Source: Rhodocyclaceae bacterium
GTDB lineage: Bacteria; Pseudomonadota; Gammaproteobacteria; Burkholderiales; Rhodocyclaceae
NCBI GenBank assembly: GCA_016718525.1
Contig: JADKDD010000002.1
Location: 992,001 to 1,056,000, forward strand
Length of the DNA stretch: 64,000 bases
Direction of reading: 5' to 3'
The position numbers and the translations under genes were made by a program. Positions 1 to 8,092 of this stretch are shown here, in pieces. Position 1 is the first letter of the stretch. Each line of letters begins with the position of its first letter. Under the pieces are notes generated by a model, which worked only from the letters and a program-made list of their open reading frames with translations, had not been told where the DNA came from and made no database searches.

Positions 1-14
1 AAAATGTTGTTCAT
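1..14 (-). CDS. Start of a possible second YeeE/YedE-type transporter subunit (partial)
   Basis: A minus-strand ATG at position 14 begins one base after the TGA of the upstream YeeE/YedE gene and reads Met-Asn-Asn-Ile before leaving the window. YeeE/YedE proteins of the PmpA/PmpB kind are usually encoded as two consecutive half-size genes, so this is probably the second half. Only four codons are visible, so the assignment rests on position alone. Confidence 0.35.
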
Positions 15-15
15 C

Positions 16-456
16 TCAGACCCCCGGCACAAACAGGTGACGCGTCACGAACACCGTGGCAAACCCGCCAGCCATAAAAACCAGTGTTGCCACAATGGAG
101 CGCGGCGACAGACGCGAAATACCGCAAACTCCGTGGCCGCTGGTACAGCCAGCGCCATAACGCGTACCAACGCCGACCAACAGACCTGCCACGATGAGCA
201 TTCCGGTACTCGCTGTAATTTGCAGTGCCGGCATCGGTGTGAACAGGCGATAGATTACCGGAGCAAGAATGAGCCCGGCGAGGAAGGCGAAACGCCAAGC
301 CAGATCACCTGTTTTGGGACGCAACAGACCGCCAAGAATGCCACTGATACCGGCAATGCGGCCGTTCCAGAGCAAAAACATAGCGGCTGCAATGCCAATC
401 AATGCGCCGCCAAGGAGCGCGGACAACGGTGTGAAGTGATTCCAATCGATACCCAT
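16..456 (-). CDS. YeeE/YedE family sulfur-compound transporter subunit (PmpA-like)
   Basis: 146-residue inner-membrane protein with four hydrophobic segments and the conserved cysteine motif GCTSGHGVCG near residue 105, characteristic of the YeeE/YedE (thiosulfate/sulfur transport) family. Half-length members act as pairs (PmpA/PmpB), and a second gene seems to start right after it. The start at 456 is preceded by AAGG; a longer frame to 513 is possible but adds a non-hydrophobic leader. It lies directly downstream of a BigR-like repressor gene, the arrangement seen in sulfide-detoxification operons, so a role in uptake or efflux of reduced sulfur is inferred. The transported species cannot be read from sequence. 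Confidence 0.8.
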   Translation of the reverse strand: MGIDWNHFTPLSALLGGALIGIAAAMFLLWNGRIAGISGILGGLLRPKTGDLAWRFAFLAGLILAPVIYRLFTPMPALQITASTGMLIVAGLLVGVGTRYGAGCTSGHGVCGISRLSPRSIVATLVFMAGGFATVFVTRHLFVPGV

Positions 457-472
457 GAGCGTTACCTTTCGT

Positions 473-787
473 CTAAGGGCAATACAAGGCGTACAAGCCA
501 GCGAGCAGCGCAAGGACTTTTGGATCCTTCACTGAGTAAAAAATCTGTTTCCCGTCGCGACGCGTATCAACCAGGCCTTCGGTTCGCAACACGCCTAATT
601 GCTGCGAAAGCGTTGGTTGTCGAACCCCGACCAGCGATTCGAGTTCGCCGACAGACTTCTCCCCTTGGCTCAACTGACACAGCAACAGCAGGCGATCCTG
701 ATTTGCAAGCGCACGCAACACGACTGTCGCCTCACCTGCGGCAGCGCGCATTGCTTCCATGTCGACAGTTGAAGTTGGGATGTTCAT
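473..787 (-). CDS. bigR: ArsR/SmtB-family redox repressor, BigR/SqrR-like
   Basis: 104-residue winged-helix repressor. The recognition helix region reads VRQPTLSQQLGVLR, very close to the BigR/SqrR subgroup. Two cysteines, C37 and C103, are 66 residues apart, the same spacing as the C42/C108 pair of Xylella BigR that senses persulfide by disulfide or polysulfide bridging. There is no ArsR metal motif (ELCVCDL). A GTG start at 796 is possible; ATG 787 is chosen because the preceding residues carry no family similarity. The gene sits upstream of the YeeE/YedE gene and divergent from an AhpD-like gene, with two AT-rich palindromes between them, so it probably represses both sides until reactive sulfur appears. 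Confidence 0.85.
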   Translation of the reverse strand: MNIPTSTVDMEAMRAAAGEATVVLRALANQDRLLLLCQLSQGEKSVGELESLVGVRQPTLSQQLGVLRTEGLVDTRRDGKQIFYSVKDPKVLALLAGLYALYCP

Positions 788-813
788 CGCACTCACTCAC
801 TTAGCTTGACATC

Positions 814-855
814 AATATATAAAAGTATATTATGTTTGTCAATATAGTTTTATAT
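814..855. promoter_or_regulatory. Twin AT-rich palindromes, candidate BigR-type operators
   Basis: Between the divergent bigR-like and ahpD-like genes lie two inverted repeats: AATATATAAAAGTATATT (814-831, perfect 6-bp arms) and ATATAGTTTTATAT (842-855, perfect 5-bp arms). AT-rich palindromes of this kind are bound by BigR/SqrR regulators. Their position in the shared promoter region suggests control of both transcription units; binding is inferred. Confidence 0.6.
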
Positions 856-911
856 CATAAGCTGTAGAACATGAAATGCAGCCCGTCGACCAGATTACCT
901 AGGGGAATAAC

Positions 912-1280
912 ATGACCGCAACACCGAAGTGCTTTACCGAGCTGACACAAAACGTATCCAGTAATTTAGCGGCTTTGCGCGCTGATTTGCCGGAAGTGAT
1001 GAAAGGTTTCAATGACTTGGCGCGAGCCGCGACCAAGAACGGCGCACTGGACAAAAAGACCAAAGAACTCATCGCGCTTGCCCTTGGCGTTGCTGCGCAT
1101 TGCGACGCATGCATAGGGTTTCATGTGCAAGCTTTGGTCAAGCTCGGAGCAACCAAGCTTGAAGTGGAAGAGGCGCTCGGCATGGCGGTATATATGGGCG
1201 GCGGGCCGTCGCTGATGTATTCGGCCAATGCGGTGGCTGCTTATGATGAGTTTGCATCGGTGAATGCCAGTGCAAATTAA
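912..1280 (+). CDS. AhpD-like carboxymuconolactone decarboxylase family protein
   Basis: 122-residue all-helical protein of the CMD/AhpD fold. It carries the redox motif HCDACIGFH (C-x-x-C plus downstream His) found in AhpD-like disulfide reductases, and the family signature around KTKELIALALGVAAHC. AGGGG lies 8 bases before the ATG. The divergent position next to a thiol-sensing repressor suggests a role in thiol, peroxide or reactive-sulfur stress. The muconolactone decarboxylase activity of the family name is unlikely because no aromatic-degradation genes are near. Confidence 0.82.
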   Translation: MTATPKCFTELTQNVSSNLAALRADLPEVMKGFNDLARAATKNGALDKKTKELIALALGVAAHCDACIGFHVQALVKLGATKLEVEEALGMAVYMGGGPSLMYSANAVAAYDEFASVNASAN

Positions 1281-1295
1281 TCAGATCACGACAAC

Positions 1296-1323
1296 GTCAG
1301 TTGGTGCCGGTGACACGCTGCCA
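1296..1323 (+). repeat. Dispersed 28-bp repeat, copy 1
   Basis: Copy of the window-wide repeat, with CAGTTGGTGCCGGTGACACG as its core. It lies just after the AhpD-like stop codon and 28 bases before the most likely start of the next membrane gene. Confidence 0.75.
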
Positions 1324-1350
1324 TCAAATTCGTTAGGCTGTAGCAAGCGC

Positions 1351-1791
1351 ATGCGCTCCATCACCATCGAATCTCTAATCGCCGGCACCATCGGCGCGCT
1401 CGCAATGATGCCGGTCGGCTTCATCTTTCGTGCACTTCAGCTGAGGGTCGGCCACTACGGTTCCAAGTTCGCTGAGTTGTATCTCTCTTCGCCAGGGCCC
1501 GCGGCCCTGTTCATTCAACACATCATACTTGGCTGGCTTTCCGCGGTTCCTTTAGCGCTGTTGCCGTTGCACAGACTGTCTGGCCTAACGGTATCGCTTG
1601 TGGGTGTGGTCTATGGAGTTATGTACTATGCAGTAGTTAACTCCCTCGCGTTGCCAATCTACTTCGGCGACATGTTGCCGTGGAACCTGGGCTGGTCTGT
1701 AGTTGCTCCAAGTCTGGTAGTGCATATCGTCTTTGGTGTAGTCGTTGCACATACAGTGCAGTTTCTGCGGCGCAAGCAAGCGGCAACGTGA
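1351..1791 (+). CDS. Small integral membrane protein of unknown function
   Basis: 146 residues with about four hydrophobic helices (roughly residues 10-28, 52-72, 76-98 and 112-135). I do not recognise a family. The frame is open back to an ATG at 1264 overlapping the AhpD-like stop, but residues before 1351 are encoded by the dispersed 28-bp repeat, so MRSITIES at 1351 is preferred. It is co-directional with the AhpD-like gene and may be co-transcribed with it. Confidence 0.6.
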   Translation: MRSITIESLIAGTIGALAMMPVGFIFRALQLRVGHYGSKFAELYLSSPGPAALFIQHIILGWLSAVPLALLPLHRLSGLTVSLVGVVYGVMYYAVVNSLALPIYFGDMLPWNLGWSVVAPSLVVHIVFGVVVAHTVQFLRRKQAAT

Positions 1792-1849
1792 ACTTTCGCG
1801 TTTCCTGACGCGCGCCAGCCGGTCCACCGTCTGTCGAGCGCTGGTGAAC

Positions 1850-2860
1850 TCAACCGTTCAACAGCGCCGCTGCCTCCAGCGCGAAATAAGTCAATACGCC
1901 GTCGGCCCCTGCGCGTTTGAACGCAAGCAAGGACTCCATCATCACGGCATCGTGATCAAGCCAGCCATTTTGCGCGGCAGCTTTGAGCATGGCGTATTCG
2001 CCACTGACTTGATAGGCGTAGGTCGGCATGCCGAATTCGTCCTTAACCCGGCGTACGATGTCGAGGTAAGGCATGCCAGGTTTAATCATCACCATGTCGG
2101 CACCTTCAGCGATATCCATTGCCACTTCGCGAATGGCTTCATTGCTGTTGGCAGGATCCATCTGGTAGGTGGTTTTATTGCCTTTGCCCAAATTGCCGGC
2201 CGAACCGACCGCGTCGCGGAAGGGGCCGTAAAAACTCGAAGCGTATTTGGCCGAATAGGCAAGGATGCGCGTATGTATTAATTTCTCGCCATCAAGCACT
2301 GTGCGAAGGTGCCCGATCCGCCCATCCATCATGTCGGACGGCGCAACCACGTTGGCACCGGCGCGGGCGTGACATAAAGCCTGCTTGCCAAGCGCCACCA
2401 GCGTTTCGTCGTTCATCACATAAGCCGTCGGGTCCGTCGGATCGATCAATCCGTCCTGACCGTGACTGGTGTAGGGATCCAGTGCAACGTCGGTAATGAT
2501 GCCGAGCTCAGGGAATTCTTTCTTGAGCGTGGCGACCACGGTCGGTACGAGGCCGGCAGGGTTCCACGCCTCCGCACCGTCCGGGGTTTTCTTGTTTATG
2601 TCGATCAACGGAAACAGTGCCAGCGCCGGAACGCCAAGTTTCATAGCGCGCTCAGCAACCGGCAACAAGCGATCAATACTCATCCGTTCAACGCCGGGCA
2701 TTGAGCTGACGGCTTCGGTGCGTCCGTTGCCGTCGAGTACAAAGACCGGATAAATCAAATCAGCCGCAGTCAATGCATGTTCGCGCATCAGGCGCCGCGA
2801 AAACTCGTCACGGCGCATACGACGCAGTCGTGTGGTTGGAAAAGCGCAAGGTGTCTTCAT
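1850..2860 (-). CDS. hemB: Delta-aminolevulinic acid dehydratase (porphobilinogen synthase)
   Basis: 336 residues. Condenses two 5-aminolevulinate molecules to porphobilinogen, the first common tetrapyrrole step, in the cytoplasm. The Schiff-base lysine lies in MIKPGMPYLD and the second active-site lysine in KTTYQMDPAN. The metal loop reads ALDPYTSHGQDGL, with Asp where zinc enzymes have cysteines, so this is the magnesium-dependent type as in Pseudomonas. Start 2860 gives the usual length; a frame extending to 2941 would add 27 atypical residues. It is 95 bp downstream of engB on the same strand. Confidence 0.95.
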   Translation of the reverse strand: MKTPCAFPTTRLRRMRRDEFSRRLMREHALTAADLIYPVFVLDGNGRTEAVSSMPGVERMSIDRLLPVAERAMKLGVPALALFPLIDINKKTPDGAEAWNPAGLVPTVVATLKKEFPELGIITDVALDPYTSHGQDGLIDPTDPTAYVMNDETLVALGKQALCHARAGANVVAPSDMMDGRIGHLRTVLDGEKLIHTRILAYSAKYASSFYGPFRDAVGSAGNLGKGNKTTYQMDPANSNEAIREVAMDIAEGADMVMIKPGMPYLDIVRRVKDEFGMPTYAYQVSGEYAMLKAAAQNGWLDHDAVMMESLLAFKRAGADGVLTYFALEAAALLNG

Positions 2861-2955
2861 GATTAACGGCAATCCGGAATTGAGTTGGTTTAGAGCTCGC
2901 ATATCATAAGCCTTCATGTGCGACCCTAGGAGTTGCGTCAAACCTGCGTTGATCG

Positions 2956-3570
2956 CTAAGGTGTCAGCGCCTCTACGCTTTCATTCAACCACGCACCAAC
3001 CACGGTCTCAACTTCTTCCATGCCGGTCTTCTTGAGACTGGAAAACAACTGCACGGTAATCGGCGAGCCTTGATCCGCCAACGCCTTTTTGGTTTCGCGT
3101 AGGGTTTTGGTCTGCTCCTGCTTGGTCAACTTGTCGGACTTGGTCAGCAGACAATGAATCGGCCGACCAGTGGCGGTGAACCAGCCGATCATTTTCCAGT
3201 CGAGCTCGAGTAACGGTCGGCGCGAGTCCATGATCAGCACCAGCCCGACCAAATTGCTACGCTCGGTCAAGTAATGTTCAAGCAAACCCTGCCACTGTTT
3301 GCGCACGGCCATCGGCACCTGGGCGAAACCGTAGCCGGGCAGATCCACCATCGCGGCACCGCCTTTGAGGCGAAACAGATTGATCAGCTGGGTACGCCCC
3401 GGCGTCTTTGAAACATAAGCCAGTCGGGTATGCCCGGCCAGCGTATTGATCGCGCTCGACTTGCCCGAGTTGGAGCGCCCGGCAAAGGCAATCTCCTTGC
3501 CAAAGGGTGCCGGCAAGCCGCCCGGTTCGGCGACCGAGATTTCAAAAACCGCGTGACGAAAAAGTGCCAT
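2956..3570 (-). CDS. engB: Ribosome biogenesis GTP-binding protein YsxC/EngB
   Basis: 204-residue TrmE-Era-EngA-YihA-like GTPase required for assembly of the 50S subunit. G1 is GRSNSGKSS, G3 is DLPGYG and G4 is TKSD, in the expected order. ATG 3570 is chosen; a TTG at 3591 would add seven residues but has no ribosome-binding site. It precedes hemB on the minus strand. Confidence 0.95.
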   Translation of the reverse strand: MALFRHAVFEISVAEPGGLPAPFGKEIAFAGRSNSGKSSAINTLAGHTRLAYVSKTPGRTQLINLFRLKGGAAMVDLPGYGFAQVPMAVRKQWQGLLEHYLTERSNLVGLVLIMDSRRPLLELDWKMIGWFTATGRPIHCLLTKSDKLTKQEQTKTLRETKKALADQGSPITVQLFSSLKKTGMEEVETVVGAWLNESVEALTP

Positions 3571-3608
3571 AGGTATTCTTGGGGTAGGCAATTAAAAGCA
3601 AAGCATTG

Positions 3609-3680
3609 AACAGGATAGACAGGATGAAAACCAATCAAGGGATTTTCGCCTTTATCCGGTTCATCCTGTAAATCCTGTCA
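3609..3680. repeat. Intergenic inverted repeat of the ACAGGAT...ATCCTGT type
   Basis: Arms at 3609-3628 and 3660-3680 are inverted relatives of each other, each holding two CAGGAT/ATCCTG blocks, separated by about 30 bases. Repeats of this appearance are scattered between genes in many proteobacteria and can form a long hairpin. It sits between engB and phaC and may help terminate phaC transcription. Confidence 0.6.
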
Positions 3681-3709
3681 AAGGTCTTTTGATCTTGCTT
3701 TGCAAGCGA

Positions 3710-5560
3710 TTACTGCGCGTCAAGACGAAACTTCACAAACGAGCCTGGCGCGTCGTCAAGCACCTTGAATTTTCCCTTCATTGGATTGCGTGCTGCCACC
3801 ATGGTGCTATCCAAGCCGCTGATCCATGCCTGCCAATCATTCCACCACGAACCCTCATGTTGTGTGGCACCGGCAAACCAGTCGTCCGGTTTGGCTGGAT
3901 TCTTTTTCGCGTCGTTGGTCCAATAGCCATACTTGTTGGCCGAGGGTGGATTAACGATGCCGGCAATATGACCGGAACCGCCAAGTACGAACCGCACCGG
4001 GCCACCCAGGGCGCCAGAACCTAGGTAGACGCCTTTCCACGGCGCGATATGGTCTTCAACGGTCGAGATGAAGTAGGCCGGTGCCTTGACTTTCTTCAGG
4101 TCTATCGGCGTATCCAGCAAGGTGATTCCGCCGGGCTCGCGCAAGAGGTTATTCAAGTACATATTGCGCAGATAGAAGCTGTGCATCTTGTACGGCATGC
4201 GCGTGGCGTCGGAATTCCAGAACAGCAGGTCGAAGGGCGCCGGTTCCTTGCCCATCAAGTAGTTGTTCACAAAGAACGTCCAGATCAGATCATTGGAGCG
4301 CAACATATTGAAGGTGCCGGCCATAGCCGAACCCTCGAGGAAGCCTTTTTCCGCCATCTTCTTCTCAAGGCTGGTCACCTGCCCTTCGTCGATGAAGACG
4401 CCCAGTTCGCCGGGTACCGAGAAGTCCAGCAAGGCAACAAAAAAGGTTGCCGACGCGACGCGATGGTCATTCTTGGCCGCCATGTACGCCAGCGTCGAGC
4501 CAAGCAAGGTGCCGCCCAGACAATAGCCAATCACATTCAGTTGATTGACACCGGCCTGCTTGCACACGGCGTCGATAGCCGTCAGCGAACCTTCGCTCAT
4601 GTAGGCATCAAAGCCCTTTTCAGCCAGCTTGGCATCGGGATTGACCCATGACACAACGAACACCGTGTGACCCTGATCAGTAGCCCATTTAATGAACGAA
4701 TTGCTCTCGCGTAAATCAAGGATGTAGTACTTATTGATCCACGGCGGCAAAATCAACAGCGGACGCTTGAACTGTTTGGCGGTGGTCGGCATAAACTGAA
4801 TCAGTTGAAACATTTCGTTTTCAAACACGACTTTGCCCGGCGTTCCGGCCACATTCTCGCCAAGCTTGAAGGCGCTCGCATCGGTCATCCGCACGCGCAA
4901 CTGGCCGGTACTTTCGTCAATGTCTCTCAGTAAATTGTCCAGTCCCTTGAGCAGATTTTTACCGCTGGTGCGAATGGTTTCACGCAATACGACCGGATTG
5001 CTCATCACGAAATTGGTTGGTGCCAAGGCATCGAGGAGCTGACGTGTAAAGAACTCGACCTTCTTGCGCGAGATTTCGTCCAAACCATCGACATCGCGCA
5101 CGCCATCAAGAATGTGGCGTGAGGAAATCAGGTAACTCTGTTTGATGAAATCGAAAACGAAGTTGTCTTCCCAGTCCGGATCACCAAAGCGCTTGTCGCT
5201 CTTGCCCGGTCGGGCCACGGGCAGCGATGCCATCCCGGCGGCGCGGCGCATGGAGTATTGCCACAAGGCGACAAATTCCTGGGCCATTGCCACCTGGGCT
5301 TGTGCAATCTTGACCGGGTTGGTCAGCATCCTGCCGAACATCGCTTTGTACGCGGCGCCTATTCCTAGCTCGTCGGCAGGCGGGCGCAAGCCGTTCTTCA
5401 AGCGCTTGACCACCCCACCGCTGACGGTCTTTTTAATCTGACGTTTGAAGTGCGCCGTCAGCAGCCGGGTAGCCTGCTTGGCAATATCGGTGGTGATTGC
5501 AGCAACTTCCTTGGGGTCAAGCTTTTCGGGCAAATTGGCCGGGAGGGACTTGGTACTCAT
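3710..5560 (-). CDS. phaC: Class I poly(3-hydroxyalkanoate) synthase
   Basis: 616 residues, the usual class I length. Polymerises short-chain 3-hydroxyacyl-CoA into PHA granules. The lipase-like box GYCLGG puts the nucleophile at C347, with D503 (VEDHIAPW) and H531 (GSGHIAG) completing the triad. The N-terminal domain before residue 230 is the typical granule and dimerisation region. No phaA, phaB, phaR or phasin gene is adjacent. The liu/beta-oxidation block that starts 1.3 kb away could supply acyl-CoA precursors, but a functional link is only inferred. Confidence 0.95.
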   Translation of the reverse strand: MSTKSLPANLPEKLDPKEVAAITTDIAKQATRLLTAHFKRQIKKTVSGGVVKRLKNGLRPPADELGIGAAYKAMFGRMLTNPVKIAQAQVAMAQEFVALWQYSMRRAAGMASLPVARPGKSDKRFGDPDWEDNFVFDFIKQSYLISSRHILDGVRDVDGLDEISRKKVEFFTRQLLDALAPTNFVMSNPVVLRETIRTSGKNLLKGLDNLLRDIDESTGQLRVRMTDASAFKLGENVAGTPGKVVFENEMFQLIQFMPTTAKQFKRPLLILPPWINKYYILDLRESNSFIKWATDQGHTVFVVSWVNPDAKLAEKGFDAYMSEGSLTAIDAVCKQAGVNQLNVIGYCLGGTLLGSTLAYMAAKNDHRVASATFFVALLDFSVPGELGVFIDEGQVTSLEKKMAEKGFLEGSAMAGTFNMLRSNDLIWTFFVNNYLMGKEPAPFDLLFWNSDATRMPYKMHSFYLRNMYLNNLLREPGGITLLDTPIDLKKVKAPAYFISTVEDHIAPWKGVYLGSGALGGPVRFVLGGSGHIAGIVNPPSANKYGYWTNDAKKNPAKPDDWFAGATQHEGSWWNDWQAWISGLDSTMVAARNPMKGKFKVLDDAPGSFVKFRLDAQ

Positions 5561-5596
5561 GATCGTTCCTTATTCAAGTGATTAATCTGTGTCCAA

Positions 5597-6625
5597 TCAA
5601 AACGTTACAAAACGAATCACGCCATCGGCCGCGTCAAGCAGACGACGCAGGCGCTTGGCATGCATCAGGTGGTTCAAGTGTGCGATGGCTTCACCCATCG
5701 CGAACATGACCTGATGTGCGTCACCGATGTCGCGTTCGAACAAAACCGGAATCAGTTCGGCAGCATGCTTTGGCGTTGCGCAGGCCTTGATCAAGAGTGC
5801 GCAGCGTTCGGCATGATGGGCGTGCAGTTGATCAACACGTTCATGGATACCGCGAAACGGCCGTCCATGTGAGGGCAGCACCAGTGTGTCGGTCGGCAAG
5901 TCACGATACGCTGCGGTGGCGTCAAGAAACCATTGCAGCGGATCGTCGTCGGGATTGACCGGGTTAACGCCGACATTGGTCGAAATGCGTGGCAACAGCA
6001 TGTCGCCGGCGATCAAGACATTCAAGGTTTCGCAATACAAACTCGCATGTTCTGCTGCATGACCAAAACCCATGATCACGCGCCAGTCGTGTTTGCCAAT
6101 GCGAATTAGCTGGCGATCAAAAATGCGCCGGTAAGCCCCTGGTATTTTGGGAACACCCGTTTTGTATGAATTGCCGCGTTTGTCCAATGCCGCCAGGCGA
6201 TCGTCGTCGAGGCCATGACGCTGGAAGAAATCCAGCATTGCCGGTACGCCGTACCCGCCCACCTGCGCATTGACCAAATGAGCGACCGTGTAGTCACCCT
6301 GTGTCATCCACATCGGCGCCTGGTACTTTTCTTCCAACCACCACGCCAGTCCGAGATGATCGGGATGACCATGGGTAACGATGCTGCGTTTCAGCTGTCG
6401 CCGCGTATCGACACCCAATATCTGGTCCCAGGCACCCTTCACCGCGTCGGAGGCGAAGCCGGTGTCCACTGCGGTATATCCATCGTCATCGTCGAGCAGC
6501 CACAAGTTGATATGGTCAAGCGCAAAGGGCAACGGCATCCTTAACCACGCTAAACCGTCGGCGACCGGAATCGTATGACCCAGCTTGGGCAAGTCGGCGT
6601 GGGGAAAATCAAGCGGTGAATTCAT
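5597..6625 (-). CDS. Metallo-beta-lactamase fold hydrolase
   Basis: 342 residues. The metal-binding motif THGHPDHLG lies near residue 85, with a further conserved His (FGHAAEH) and Asp (AGDMLLPR) and a C-terminal helical region, as in LACTB2/glyoxalase II-like thioester hydrolases. It lies 36 bp upstream of phaC in the same orientation, so the two are probably co-transcribed and it may act on acyl-CoA or hydroxyacyl thioesters. The substrate is not determined by the sequence. Confidence 0.82.
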   Translation of the reverse strand: MNSPLDFPHADLPKLGHTIPVADGLAWLRMPLPFALDHINLWLLDDDDGYTAVDTGFASDAVKGAWDQILGVDTRRQLKRSIVTHGHPDHLGLAWWLEEKYQAPMWMTQGDYTVAHLVNAQVGGYGVPAMLDFFQRHGLDDDRLAALDKRGNSYKTGVPKIPGAYRRIFDRQLIRIGKHDWRVIMGFGHAAEHASLYCETLNVLIAGDMLLPRISTNVGVNPVNPDDDPLQWFLDATAAYRDLPTDTLVLPSHGRPFRGIHERVDQLHAHHAERCALLIKACATPKHAAELIPVLFERDIGDAHQVMFAMGEAIAHLNHLMHAKRLRRLLDAADGVIRFVTF

Positions 6626-6894
6626 GTGGTTCGTGTTTTGTAGAGATGCAACGGTTTCAGTGCAAATTGCGCGACGGTGCGAATTCTGGTTAACTCATCG
6701 GTCTTGTAAAAGCTGAGATGACCGGCAAGCAACGCTGCAATTGCCAATGCCAGATGATTTCAGTTTCTGCAACATTGTATCCGCTTCAGGGTATTTTGGT
6801 TGCAGTGCACCAAATGCTGCAAAAATCACCGCCAGAGCCTGAATCATTGGGGTTTTAAGCTTAAGGTTCGTAAAGATTTGGATTGGAGAAAACT

Positions 6895-8061
6895 ATGTTG
6901 GGGCTGAATTTTGATCTTGGTGACGATATCGACATGCTGCGCGACAGCGTCGAACAGTTTGCGAAAAAAGAAATCGCACCGCGCGCGGCGCAGATCGACA
7001 AAGACAATGAGTTTCCCGCAGATTTGTGGCCAAAGCTAGGCGCGATGGGACTGCTGGGTATGACTGCCGACGAAGAATATGGCGGCAGCAAAATGGGCTA
7101 TCTGGCGCATATTGTGGCGATGGAAGAAATTTCCCGGGCCTCCGCCTCGGTCGGCCTTTCCTATGGCGCACATTCCAACTTGTGCGTGAACCAGATCACC
7201 CGAAATGGGACGTCTGCGCAGCGTGCCAAATACTTACCCAAGCTAATTTCAGGCGAACACATCGGCGCATTAGCGATGTCGGAACCCAACGCCGGTTCGG
7301 ATGTGGTCTCGATGAAGCTGCGTGCTGATCTGCGTGGTGATCACTACGTCCTCAATGGTTCCAAGATGTGGATTACCAATGGTGGCGATGCTGACACGCT
7401 GGTGGTTTATGCCAAAACTGATGGCGCGGCAGGTTCGCGTGGAATGACGGCGTTCATTATCGAAAAAGGATTCAAGGGTTTCAGCAAGGGCGCCCATCTC
7501 GACAAACTTGGTATGCGCGGCTCAAACACCTACCCGCTGTTTTTTGATGACTGTGAAGTTCCGGTGGAAAACGTGATGGGCGGCGAAGGCAATGGCACCA
7601 AAGTGCTGATGTCCGGGCTCGACTACGAACGCGCCGTTCTCTCCGGCGGACCGCTAGGCATCATGGCGGCGTGCATGGACGTGGTGATGCCTTACGTTCA
7701 CGAACGCAAACAGTTCGGTCAGTGCATTGGCGAATTTCAGTTGATGCAGGGCAAGATCGCCGACATGTATTCGACCTGGCAAGCCACACGCGCCTATGTG
7801 TATGCAGTCGGGAAATCATGCGACCGTGGTGATCATGCGCGAACCTTCCGTAAAGATGCCGCCGGGGCGATTTTGTACTCGGCGGAAAAAGCGACCTGGA
7901 TGGCTGGCGAGGCGATTCAGGCGCTGGGCGGTAATGGCTACATCAACGACTACTCGACCGGCCGGTTATGGCGTGACGCCAAACTCTACGAGATCGGCGC
8001 GGGCACCAGCGAAGTGCGGCGCATGTTGATTGGTCGTGAGCTTTTTGCCGAGACAACCTGA
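6895..8061 (+). CDS. liuA: Isovaleryl-CoA dehydrogenase
   Basis: 388-residue FAD acyl-CoA dehydrogenase that oxidises isovaleryl-CoA to 3-methylcrotonyl-CoA in leucine catabolism. The family-specific stretch GLSYGAHSNLCVNQ and the catalytic glutamate in helix G (MSGLDYERAVLSGG) are diagnostic; the usual C-terminal catalytic Glu position reads YEIGAGTSE, as in isovaleryl-CoA dehydrogenases. GGAG lies 6 bases before the ATG. The TGA stop is formed by the first bases of an inverted copy of the dispersed 28-bp repeat. First gene of the liu block. Confidence 0.95.
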   Translation: MLGLNFDLGDDIDMLRDSVEQFAKKEIAPRAAQIDKDNEFPADLWPKLGAMGLLGMTADEEYGGSKMGYLAHIVAMEEISRASASVGLSYGAHSNLCVNQITRNGTSAQRAKYLPKLISGEHIGALAMSEPNAGSDVVSMKLRADLRGDHYVLNGSKMWITNGGDADTLVVYAKTDGAAGSRGMTAFIIEKGFKGFSKGAHLDKLGMRGSNTYPLFFDDCEVPVENVMGGEGNGTKVLMSGLDYERAVLSGGPLGIMAACMDVVMPYVHERKQFGQCIGEFQLMQGKIADMYSTWQATRAYVYAVGKSCDRGDHARTFRKDAAGAILYSAEKATWMAGEAIQALGGNGYINDYSTGRLWRDAKLYEIGAGTSEVRRMLIGRELFAETT

Positions 8062-8086
8062 CGGCGTCTCGTCAGCACCAACTGGT
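8059..8086 (-). repeat. Dispersed 28-bp repeat, copy 2 (inverted)
   Basis: The reverse complement matches the repeat with one change (GAGACGCCGTCA in the second half). It fills the space between liuA and the GNAT-carbonic anhydrase gene and contributes the liuA stop codon TGA at 8059-8061. Confidence 0.85.
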
Positions 8087-8092
8087 GAAGCC

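Noticed and set aside
4..804. 266-residue open frame on the plus strand across the YeeE/YedE and bigR genes
   Set aside because: It is antisense to two well-supported genes, is rich in Arg, Gln and Thr without any domain pattern, and has no ribosome-binding site.
1264..1350. Upstream start for the small membrane protein, overlapping the AhpD-like stop
   Set aside because: The added residues come from the dispersed repeat and show no hydrophobic or conserved pattern; ATG 1351 fits better, though translational coupling from 1264 cannot be excluded.
4544..4570. CAGTTGATTGACACCGG in phaC as a repeat copy
   Set aside because: It encodes the conserved residues GVNQLNV of PHA synthases, and the match breaks in the core.
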